A stretch of DNA of 63,781 nt, taken from assembly GCA_018712405.1 (NCBI GenBank), contig DVHB01000036.1:1-63781 (forward strand), given 5' to 3'. This DNA comes from Candidatus Coproplasma stercoripullorum. Lineage in GTDB: Bacteria > Bacillota > Clostridia > Christensenellales > Borkfalkiaceae. Positions 1 to 12,200 of the stretch are shown one piece after another. Made by a program: the position numbers and the translations under genes. How positions within the stretch are numbered: position 1 is the stretch's first letter; every line of letters begins with the position of its first letter. The notes beneath the pieces were generated by a model. It had not been told where the DNA came from. It did no database searches and was given only the letters and a program-made list of their open reading frames with translations.

Positions 1-39
1 TTATACTTTTACTGTAAACTTATACTTATTTTGTAAATG
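1..39. repeat. Tandem direct repeat at the window edge
   Basis: Two adjacent copies of about 19-20 bp begin TTATACTT and end GTAAA (positions 1-19 and 20-39). They lie about 250 bp upstream of the giant surface-protein gene and could be regulator half-sites on one face of the helix. The repeat may continue beyond the left edge of the window. Function is inference only. Confidence 0.4.
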
Positions 40-239
40 TTTGCAACGTAAGATGCTCCGGCTATATACGCCCGGACCAAAATGCGGCAAAAAAGACAAA
101 AATAGCCAAAATAAGCCGCGGGAAGCGAATATTTTGCCGGGCGACATGTGTACACTAAAACATATAATTGCAATATTATTTAATGTTGCGCCTGCGGGTG
201 GAGTTTGTTGCTTGTTTTTCTTGAATTTTGAATTATCGG
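40..239. other. Non-coding leader region of the giant gene
   Basis: No convincing gene. A 79-codon open frame covers it but has no ribosome binding site and runs into the terminator hairpin, so I do not call it. A TATAAT hexamer at 163-168 could be a -10 box for the giant gene, but no good -35 is visible 16-18 bp before it, which would fit an activator-dependent promoter. Confidence 0.4.
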
Positions 240-278
240 GCAGAAAACCGCCGCACGGCAGTTTTCTGCTATTTTTTT
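240..278 (+). terminator. Terminator-like hairpin in the leader (possible attenuator)
   Basis: GCAGAAAAC at 240-248 pairs with GTTTTCTGC at 261-269, with a further GCC/GGC pairing inside, followed by TATTTTTTT. The ribosome binding site of the giant gene (GGAGG) begins 3-4 bp after the T-run, so there is no room for a promoter between them. Transcripts of the giant gene must therefore pass through this hairpin, which suggests attenuation or a leader stem rather than a simple end of an upstream gene. Confidence 0.7.
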
Positions 279-292
279 AACGGAGGTAAATT

Positions 293-3200
293 ATGTTGCG
301 TTCCAAAAAGTGGTTGATAGGCATACTTGCGGCCATATTATTGATATGTGCCGCCCTTTCGCTTGCCTTTTTGCCCGGGCCCGCCACCGAGGCGAATGCC
401 GAGCCGAACTCGCTCGCTGCTGATTTCGACGACGATTATCAGCTTGCTGAATCGGGCGATTATAAAAAAGCATATGTGGACGGGGAGTATCTGGTATTTA
501 CTACCGATATGCAGTGGTCAGCCGTGGCGGAAAATCTCGTCGTTACCTATTATGACGAGAGTGGTTCGCCGAGCGTGATAGCATATGACTCTTCAGGAGT
601 AAACGGCTATACTTTTACCGGTAATACGTATGTAGATAACGGCACAAGCGTTACTGTTACCGTGGCGTATAACGGCCTGCAGACGACGGTTGACCTCGGC
701 ACTCTTTACGACAGGGCCGTGGTAGGTATCACTGTAAGTGCCGGCACACAGAGTCGGAATATACCCTCAAGTTATTCAGGAAACGTGAATGACCTTGCTT
801 CAGAGATAAAAAGTTATTTCCCCGATTTTTCATTAACCGCCACATATAATAACGGAGAGGAAGAGGAGCATACAAGCAGTCTTTCATCATACTTTACGTT
901 CAGCGGTGATTTATACATAGCGAACGACAGCAATGACAATGAAAAAGAGATTGAAGTAACTTACATAGGCAGCGATGCAAGCCAATCAGTAAACGCAGAG
1001 CTTTCAGCCGCGTTCAATGCCAATGTCGATGCATCGGAAATTTTAGGAGGCAGTTTTAGCGGTGAAATTGCCGCCGATCAGTATGCTTTGCAGCCTGTTG
1101 ATTTAGGCGGCCTGTATATAAATATAATTTACAGTAGTAGTTTGCGCTCAAAAAGAGTGGAGTTTGCCAACGCTCCTGCGGGCCGCTATACGGTACAGTA
1201 TTTTACCGGCGAATATGATGAGAGTGAGGGGGAGGAGAATAACTATGGCCTCACCGAACAGGCCGGGGAATATGCTGCTTGCCTTACGCGTGACACTACC
1301 TACATAAAAGTCACTTATACAGAAAGCGGACAAAATTTTTCTTCATTTATCGAAATCGATAAGGATGTCGAGCTCCAGTCAATGCCTCAGCCCGTTTTCG
1401 ATAACACCTCGGGCACATACGGTGACGACGATTCTCTCTCAAAGACCATGTCGGGTTTCGTCAGCGACGGAATGAAGATAACATACACGGCAGTCGATGC
1501 TGAAAATTCGGCGACATCTTATGGCAGCACCGGCTTAACAATAAATGATAATCAGGACGGTACGGTGAGCATCGTGGCTAATGCCGCGGGCGTTTACACC
1601 ATAACCGTTGAACTGACTGACGGAAACTATCAGTGGGCGACAGGCAATGCCGAAATAGGCGGCACCGACAACAGATTCCTCACTTATACATGGAGGGTAA
1701 ACAAGGCTGCCGCGGCCAATGTCACTGTTGATATAGATGACTGGACTTATGGCGAAACGGCATCCGATCCTTCGGCTTCTGTTTCAGACGATTCAACCAC
1801 AACTTTTGAATATTACTACTACGGCACACCGAACGGCGGCGTGGAAACGGATAGGGAAGATGCCACAACAACAAGGCCGGGCGCCGCGGGCAGTTACTAT
1901 GTATATGCCACAATAATTTCCTCGCGCAACTACTTGAGCGGCTCTTCCGAACCTGCTCAATTTACGATCTCCCGCGCGACGGTAACGCCCCCCGTGATAG
2001 AAAGCAAAACATATAACGGCGGCACGCAGACTTCAGGGCTTTCCGAAACCGACGATTACACCGTTATCAGCGACGTCGGCGGCACAAACGCAGACGAGTA
2101 TTCTGTAACGCTTGAGCTTAAAGATTCAGACAACTATAAGTGGAGCGATCAGAATGACGGCGTTGCACAGACGACTGTAAAATGGCAGATAACCGCCAGG
2201 CAGCTTTCAATGCCCGGGTTTGTATCTGGCAGCCAGATGTATGCAGACAGAGATCTGACGTTCACGATTGCAGATTATGATGCAAATTATAAGGATCAAT
2301 TTGGCGATGCTTACGGCATAGTCATTTCCGGCGTTACGGGCACAAACGGCGCCTCCGCAACCATAAACGGCAGCACGGTGACTGCAAAAGATGTTGCGGT
2401 CTATACCGTGACGATAAGCCTCAACAATGCCGGCGGCGTTACCAACTATGCCTGGGCAGAGGGGGTGACTGCCAATGAAGACGGCACGGTAACTCTTACA
2501 TTTGAAATAATTACAGGCGAAAACAGCCTTGAATTCACGATTTCAGGCTGGACTTATGGTGAAACTGCAAATTCGCCGGATGTCGTCGATCTGGAGTTCG
2601 GCAACCCGGACGATATTAAATATACTTATTTTTATAAGCCCTTCGGTTCTGAGGACAGCTGGCAGAATTTGGGCAGCAATCAGGAGTTCAACGCAGGCGA
2701 ATATTATGTTGTCGGCAAAATAGGTGCAACAGATAACTACGGCGCGGCCGAATATGGCGGTGAGGATGTTACTGGCTTCACCGTGGCCCGCCGGGGTGTT
2801 GACAGGCCTGAAATAAGCGGCGAATACGTTTATAACGGCGGCGAGCAGACCGTTGAGCTTTCAGATAACAGCGGAACTTATTATTCCGTAACTGAAAACG
2901 GCACGCAGACAAATGCCGGCACCTATCAGGTGACCGTAACTTTAAACGATAACTACAAGTGGAGCGACGAAACTTCAACCGCCGCCGGTATAAACCGCAC
3001 TTGCACGCTTGAATGGACTATCAATGCCAAAGAGCTTTCAGCGCCCGTTCTCGGGGAGCCGAGCAGCGGAAGTTATACAGACCAAAATATAACAGCGGCA
3101 ATAACGAACTGGGCCGGTTTTGAAGATGAAGAGGGTGACGGCGTTGGTATTGCTGTGAGTGTTTCGGGTCTTGTCAACGATAATGCCGTTGCAACCGTCC

Positions 3201-6200
3201 CCGTTTTCGGTAACGGTACGATAACCGTTGTAAATGCGGGTACCTATACCGTGACGGTAAGGCTGAACAATGCCGACGACGTTACAAACTACGCCTGGGC
3301 AAACGGCGTTGACAGTGACAGCGACGGCGTTGTAATTTTAAAGTTTGCCATAGCGCAGGCGGACAATTCTGTCAGCGTTGATTTAAGCGCGCTCGACGGC
3401 CTTACTTACGGTGAAGAGTTCAATGCGGAAAATATAGAAATCACCGCAGGTTTCGGCGGAAGTAAAGCAGAAATCACCTATTATTACAAAGCGTTCTATC
3501 CCGAGGAATCTTCTTATGTCGAAGTTGATTCGCCCAAAAATGCCGGCGATTATTATGTCGTGGTCAATATTTCAGGAACGTCCGATTACAAGGGAACAGA
3601 TTGCGGCAGCGCCGAAACTACGCACTTTGTGATAGCAAAACAGTTGGTTGATGTCCCTACTCTTTCGGGCGGCACAGACAGCGCTCACCCCGGCAGATAT
3701 TTCCAGTATCAGGCGAATACACCTCAAGCCCCCGGTGTAGTAGTGGTAGAGCTTGACGGCAGCTTGTATGAGCGGTCCATAAATGGCGGCGCGGACAGTA
3801 TAAACCGCGGCAACTATTGGCTCACCGTGACGCTTAAAGACTTCAATAATTACGAGTGGTCAGATTCAGGGCTCGATACTGACGACAGCGGCGACCTCAA
3901 AGATCATATTGAAGAAGGCGTCATACACATGTGGTACAGGATTACCGCAATAAGGTATAGCGCTGATGTTAATATTGAAGGCTGGGTATACGGCGGGTAT
4001 GATTCTGCCCAAAACAGCCCTGAGCTCGATCTCAGCAATACCGGCCTTTCTGAGAGTGACCTTGCCGATGTGCAAAGCGCATATGCTCAAGCAACCTTTA
4101 TATATTTAAGCGTTGGCGAAGACGGTACTCTTACTGAGATTGACGGCAGGCCTGCAGAAGCCGGCAGTTATGTTGCGAGGATAACAATAGCTGAAACTGG
4201 CAACTGCGAACAGATGACATTCACTTCCGATCCTTTCGAGATAGAGGAGGCGGAACTTGCCGTTGAATATTCTGTATACGGTAATGGTTCAAGTGTTGCT
4301 TATAACGCGCAGGATAATGCCGCGTTTACAATAACTTCCGTTACGGCAAAGACCGATGACGGCACAACCTGCGGCGAAACTTCGCTTGATGCGGGTCAGT
4401 ATACAGTTGAATACAGCACAACCGGTACCGACGGATGGCAGACCGGCATTCCCGAAGTGCGCAAAGCGGATACATATACCTACTATTTCCGCATAACCGG
4501 CGTTGCAAACCATGAAGATTATAGCGGATCTTTCACCGTGACTATAACACAGGCGGAAGTAGAAGTTATCTGGAATGCGCCCGGTACTATTACATACAAC
4601 GGCTCGGATCAGCTCCTCGATGATGAAAACCATGATCCTGTAGTCACCGCGTCTGTAAATTTATTGGGCGATGACGGCCAAAATATTTCTCTCGCCGTAA
4701 GCGTACAGGGCGGCGGTGAATTTAAAAATGCCAATGCGGAAGGGGAGTATTATACCCTTGAGGCAAGTTTTGGCAGTAATGTATCAGACGATATCCTCGG
4801 CAATTATGAATTAACAGCTTACACTAATATTTACACTATAGAGCGTCTTGCTGTCACCATTGTGGCGGAGGGCGGTACCTCTGTATACGGCGAAGATCCC
4901 AACCCGCAATGGGATTATGCCGATGGCAGTGCGCCTTTCGTCGATGACGGCATTTCCGTCTCCGTGGGAACCGATGCCTCTGACACCGCTGATGTAGGCG
5001 AAAGTTACCGTACCTATATCACCGGTATTGTTCCCGCGGATGACGGGGCGCTCACTCAGGAAGAACTTGAAGAGCTCCTCAAAAACTACACCATCAACGG
5101 TACGGCCGGCGAATCGTTTGAAGGCTACACCGCTGATGACGAAAACAGCTATGGCGGCGCCTGGATTATAACCGCCCGCCCGATAAGCGTTGCCATAACT
5201 ACGCACGACGGCTATGAATACAGCGGCGAAAATCAGTATGTTGGCGTTGCAGCGGACGCGGCGCAAGGTTACGCACCTCTTACAGGCGATTACGCGCCTC
5301 AGTTTAATGTTGCCTATACATTCGGCGGCAGCGCAAGCGATGAGGTCATTCATGCGGGCAGCTATAACTATTCGATAACCGTAAACAGCAATTATCAGAT
5401 AGTCAGCGTTACGGGCACAGAGGGTACGCTTTCCGATAACACTGTGACAGGTTCGTTTGACATAGCTCCTCACACGATAACTTCAGGTGAACTCAATTGG
5501 GACGGTACAACTTTCACTTATAACGGCGAAAACCAGGCTCCAAGCGAATCCCCGTTGCAGCTTGCCTCGTTTACAGGCAAAGGCGATGACGGTACTATAA
5601 GACTTGTCACCACTCCGGACAGAGATTTTATAAACGCAGGCGCGTATACGTTTACAGCCACCGCGCTTGTAGAAGGCGACTATGCTGCAAGCGACTATAA
5701 GCTGCCTAAAACATTGACGCATGGCTACACAATGCAGCATCGCACGGTTGAGATAACCATTGGCAGCGTTGGCGGCGACGGAAGCGTTGAATACGGCGAT
5801 GAGCTTCCTGCATTCTCGTGGAATTACTCCGGCAACAGCACAGACGATCCTGACGCGCAGTTTGTGACGACCGACGGCGATCCCGCGGAATTCTACACGC
5901 TTTCTGCAAATGTTGCAACAGAGGTAATAGACGGCGTAACCTATATCACCGGCTCTCAAAACGATTATGCAATAACTGCCACCGTGGTGGAAGATTATGC
6001 CGATATCCTCGCCAACTACAGCGTGGATATAAATAACGGCACTCTTTCGGTTTCCGCAAGGAGGATAAGCGTTACAATAAATCCTGTAGATAGTGTGTAC
6101 GGCGATGCCGACGATATCGCCGAAACATTAGCTGCACTCTCTGCAACTGTAAGTGAAGATACGCCGCTCTATACAGGCGATACGCAGGGTGAGGTATTCA

Positions 6201-9200
6201 GTCTTTCGGCAAATATCGATACAAATACGTCCGTAGGTAATTACCCTATTGTTCTCACAAATAAAATGGAGGGCTGTTATGTAATTATCTATGAGGTAAG
6301 TAATCGTCTTTACGAGGTTACGCCTGCTTCAATTGAAGTAAATGTAACTCCTTCTGATAATCTTATTTATACGGGTATAAATCAGTTCAGTGACGCGTTT
6401 GATGCAACTGCAAATACTGCAGATGCAGAAGATGATAAAACTGTAACGTGGCAGTTCAGCACTGATGACCGAACTTATTCAGACAGCGTTGAGCTCAAGA
6501 ACGCCGACACATATACCGTATATTATAAGGTAAGCGATCCCGACGGTAACCATAACGACGCTTCTGGCAGCTTCACCGTTACTATCGGCAAGGCGACTTT
6601 GAATGTCACCGTTACGGGAAGTACGACGTATGGCGAAAATGCACCCTCAGATGCAAATTATGAGATCGGCGTGGGCGAAAACGAGCTCCAGGGCACAGAC
6701 AGAGTACAAAGCATAGGCCTTGTTGCGGGTGAAACATTCATCATAAACCATGAGTATTCCGTCGGTGATGACGCGGGCACATACCTGCTTACCATTACCG
6801 ATAATACAGACGGCGAATATCTTGCAAACTACACCATAACGTATACGCAGGGTACTGAAGACGGCGGCGAATACAGCGGCAGCCTTCTCACCGTAAACCA
6901 GCGCGAAATAACGCTGCAGATTGCAGATATCGATGTAGATTATGGCGATGAACCCGGAACACTCTCTCTCGCGTTGACCGGAGGCTCATTCTATAACGGG
7001 CACAGCGAGAGCAATTTCCTTGGTTATCTTTCGGTAAATTCTGAAAGCGATGGTACGGGTAGTGTCATAACGCCCAGCAACGAATTGGCACGCGGTACCT
7101 ATTACATAATCGGCAACGACGATAATACGGGTATTGCCGCTAATTATGCTATAACGTTTATCGGCGAAACATACGACGATTATGGCCTGTACCAGGTAGC
7201 GGTTACAACTATAAGCATTGTGGTGACGCCTCCCGATCCCGTTTATACCGGCGAAGAAAAGCCCGTTGTGGCAACTACCGCCACACCCAATGTTTCTTTC
7301 GAATATTCCTATGAAAAATGGGATGCCGAAACAGAAGCATGGATCGGATTAGGTGAAAATGTTGTGCCTACCGATGTGGGAACTTACAGAGTTACTATAG
7401 AATCTAAAAACGATAACTATAGCGTAAATGCCAGCCAGTCGGTAAATACTTTCTATATTACACCGGCGAAAATCACAAATGTAAGCGTGAGTGCTTACGG
7501 CGGGCAGTACGGAACGGAATACGACGGCGAAACGCATCGGGTTGCAACAGAATACAGTGCAACGACCGTAAACAATCAGGAAATCACATGGACTTTCAGC
7601 CTCGACGGAACTAATTACTACGGCATAGACGATGAAAATGTTCTGCTGAAAGATGTTCTGCGCGGCGAGGATGGTAATTACACCTATTACACCGTGCATT
7701 ACAGAGTAACAGCGCCCAATCACGGCGATATTACGGGAACGTTTAACGTAACGATAATTCCGCATACGATAACCATCGACTGGGCGGAGGAAGATTTCAC
7801 CTATAACGGTACGCAACAGACGGTAACCGCCACATACGACAGCTTTGAGGCGGATGATATAGCCCTTGAAGTATCGCCCGTTGTAGATGACAGCGACTTC
7901 GCAACATTTGTAAATGTAGGCAATTATACGTTCAGAGTATCTTTTGCCGACGGCGACGGCGGCAGTTCCAACTATGAATTGCCCTTAGTTGCTACCAATT
8001 CTTACACCATGAAGGCGGCCTACGTTGAAGTTGCTCTTCAAATACCTTCGCAGGTGTATACGGGTGAAACGTTCAATACGCTCGTTGGCGAGAAAGGTGC
8101 CGACTACACCGTAAGCGGCGATATGTATTCACAGGGCGGTACCCCCGACGACCTCGGCATCGTTATCACAATAAACGGTACCGCGGGCGCAACAAATGTC
8201 GGCAGTTATGACGTAACGGCGTCATGGGATAACGATAACTATTCCGTAACTTTTGCCGACAGTACGTTTAACGGCGCGTTTGTGATCACGGCCGCAGGCA
8301 TCACGCAAGTTTCTGTTTCAGATAAAGTATTCGAATACAGCGGCGCTTCGCGGTTTGACGAAGCTGTTGCGGATATTTCCGCTTCAACGGTTGACGGAAC
8401 AGACGCAACATGGATTTACAGCTTGACCGACGGCAGCGAAACGGGCGAAGGGTATAACGAAAGCCTTGTGCTCCGCAATGTTCTGCGTGACGGCGATGAT
8501 GCGGTTATCGCCTACACCGTATACTACAAAATAACGGCCGATAATCACGCAGATTACTACGGTCAGTTTGAAGTGACCATCAACCCTGCCGAAGTTTCGG
8601 TCGTATGGTGTGACGACGATTTCACCTACACGGGCTCCGACCAGAGCGGCAGCGTCACCGCATATTATGTTGCTGCGCATGACGGCAATGTTGAAGTTAC
8701 GCTTGACACGGCGCTCACAAATGGCGGAGAGTTTACAGACGTAAACGGCGGCGCTGATTACAGTTTCACCGCAACGTTCGCCGGCGACGAGCTTGATAAT
8801 AACTACAGCCTTGCAAGCGCAACCGCAGATTTCCATATGCAAAAGGCGGAGCTTGTATGGGATACAGAGTTTACGTGGGCGGATACCGGCAACGAGAGCT
8901 ATGCGTGGATATACGGCGACGCCGATCTTATGGGCAACCGCACGTCCCCCGTGGCAGAGCTTGCAAATAACGGGAACTTCACCATAACGGAGGGCGAAGA
9001 GCAATACGGCATAACGGTTGAATATTTCACCGACGAAGATTGCCTCGTACCTTTCGGGGACGAATTCAGCTCTGCGACGAATGCGGGCGTATACTATGCG
9101 CGCGTAACCGTCCCCGCCACCGATAACTACGGCTATGGCGCGGATCTGACGGAAGACCTTGTTGTAATTTACAGCTTTGAAGTTGAACAGAAGGCAGTTT

Positions 9201-12200
9201 CCCTGGCGTGGTCGCCCAATTCCGAAGTGTTTGACGGTAGTCTCAAAACAAGCACTTTGAATTATCAGAGTTTCATGCAGATAGGCGAGCCGAGCGGCAC
9301 GGGTCCCGACAGCAGCACCGTAGATTTTACTTTTACAAATAATGCGGGCGAACATACGGCCACTATGTCGGCCACAAGCGTAGGCACTTACGGCGTTACC
9401 GTGACTCTCGATGACGAAAACGGTGCAAACTATAAGTGGTCGATATACGATAACGACGACGATGAAAGCAATGACGGCATAAGGAGCTTCTTTGTAAGCT
9501 GGAGCATCACTTCCGAAGAGAACGGGTGGGAAGTAACTCTCAGCATAACGGAGTGGACCTACGGCGAGTATGACGACGGCATAAATTACCCCGAGGCCGA
9601 CGCCGTATACGGTGAAGTGGAGTTCTATTTCACCGCAGCGGGCGCAAGCGAGCCTGCAGAGGGCAACTATAACAATCTCACTCATGTAATTCCTCAGAAT
9701 GCGGGCACCTATTGGGTCGTTGCCGTGGTAGAAGGCACCACAGACTACGGTTCCCTCTGGGCGACGGAGCAGTTTACCATACATCAGGCAACTGTAGAGG
9801 CGCCCGTAATGCCGGCAGGTGGCTGGAACTACACCGGTGATGCCCTCAGCGTTACTCTCGGCATAGATAACGGCCTCGATCTCAGCATCATGGCGATAAG
9901 CTCCATGAGCGACGGCTTAAGCGCCTCGGCCGACGGACAGTCGCGCACGTTCTCTGCAGTGAATGCGGGAAGCTATGATATAGGCATTTCGCTCACAAAC
10001 AGCAACTATACATGGGCCGGAGATGTGACGGCCGATGAAAACGGCGTTGTGTTCCTCACGTGGACGATAACGGGAGCCGTAAACAGCTGGACCGAAGAAC
10101 TTTCGATAGTTGGCTGGACGTACGGGCAAGCGCCCAGTGCGCCTGCGGCCGCATCGATGTACGGCGAGGTAGTGTTCACCTATTATCAGTTTGTTGACGG
10201 CGAATATGTAGCAGTCGAAGCGCCCGGATATCTCACAAATGCAGGCACCTACTATGTGACCGCAAAAGTTGATGCAAGTGCAGATGGCAACTACGGCGCG
10301 CTTGCAGAGACCGGTTATTATGAGTTCGATATTCTCAAGGCCGATTATTCGCAGAGCGATATCGAAGCAATAATCTGGAGCAACACCGTCGTTGAATACA
10401 CGGGTCAGCCCCAGTCGCCCATAGCGGTAAATCTGCCCGCAGGCTTAGACGGGATCACGCTCGGCTATGAGGTCGAAGAGAGGACTGACGCGGGCACATA
10501 TACCCTTAAAGTAACGTTCTCGACTTCAAGCCCCAACTATAACGTACCTTCTGACGGCACTGTTGAATTTGAAATAACCGCTAAGGTTGTGGAGGTTGAT
10601 TGGTGTGAAGATAACTTCACTTACAACGGCGAAAATCAGAGCGGTTACGTTGCGGCAACTTACACCGATATAAACGGCGACGAACAGCCGCTTGAAATCA
10701 GTGTCAGCGGCGGCGAGTTCATATATGTGAACGAAGACGGCTACACCTTTACGGCAGCAATGCCCGAAGGCGTTACCAACTACGTGCTGCCCGAAGACGC
10801 TTCGGCCGTATTCCATATCCTGCCGGCAGAGGTGACGGTGACTATAGGCAATCAGTCGGCTACATACACAGGCAGCGACCTCTCGGGCGAGCTTGACGAC
10901 AGTATGTATGATGTCACCGCAGGTAAAGTTTATAACGACGACCTTGAAATAACGCTGTATATCACCTCGGGCGAGGCGGTAGCCGCAGGCCCCTACACGA
11001 TAGGCGGCACATCAGCAAACGCAAACTACAGCGTCACGTTCATTCCGGGCGTGTTCATGGTCGAAGGCCTCGGCATAGAGGTTGAAATCACCCCCGGCGG
11101 CGGCACGTTCGGCGGTGAAATAACCGAGGCGACCGCAGAGGTGGTTGGCGGTACGCCCGATGGCGTAACGCTCGCCATAACTTATACTGGCAGAGCCAAC
11201 GACGGCACGGAGTATGTGAACAGCGAATCAGCTCCTACGCAGGCAGGTACTTATACCGTGCGCGTGACCGTCGGAGGCAACACCAACTATTACATAAGCG
11301 GCATAGACGTCGCGACTATGATAATAGCCCGCGCATATGTGCAGCTGCCCGATATCGATTCAAAACCCTACAACGGCAGCGCACAGACGGCGGATATAGC
11401 TGACAATGCTCTCTATACCTTCGAGCAGGGCGACGACTGGATAGATGCCGGTTCTTACGAAATAGTGTTCACGCTTACCGACTCCAACAATTACCGTTGG
11501 GAGAGCGCAAGCGGCGATACCGCCACGGCGATATTCCAGATCACCCGCGCCGAAATCAGCGTAACGGCGCCCGTGGTTCCTTCGTCGGGTCAGCAGTACA
11601 CCTACGGCGACACTGTAAGCCCGAGCGGCTCAACGGTGTTGTCAGGCGGTCAGACAGTGACGTTCGCGCAACCTTATTATGTGTACTCGGCCGATCCGAA
11701 CAGCGGTTACACGGCTGCGGTTCCTACAGAAGTGGGAGTGTATTATGTTCGCGCGGCTGTCGCAGCGACGGATAATTATTCAGGCGCAACTTCCGGGTAT
11801 GTTATGTTCGAGATCGTTCGCGCAGAGGTGGAGTTGCCAAAACTTGAATATGAAACGTCCGTTTACGACGGCACCGAGCAGACCAACCTTCTGAGCGGAT
11901 ATATAAGCTCCGCCATGGCGATAGATATCGGGTCGCTCACCGCAACGACGGTGGAGAGCGGACTCGAGCTCCGCGCTACAGTTGTCGGCGTATATGAAAT
12001 CACCATAACGCTCAACGATTCGCACAACTATGTATGGGCGGGCGGCGAAGATACGCTTACGCTCACTTGGGAGATAACGCAAGCCACAGAAAACGCCGTC
12101 ACCGTAACGGTTACGGGCGGCGGCACGGTATACGGCAACGCGCTTGAAGTAGTTGTGGGCGCCGCGTTTGGCGAAGATGCGGCAACGCTTGCATGGTATG

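Noticed and set aside
41-280. 79-residue frame before the giant gene
   Set aside because: No ribosome binding site, biased random composition, and it ends inside the terminator hairpin.
8384-9784. 466-residue open frame on the minus strand inside the giant gene
   Set aside because: It is a shadow of repetitive, G/C-biased coding sequence on the other strand; composition is Arg/Val/Ala-rich nonsense with no domain and no ribosome binding site.
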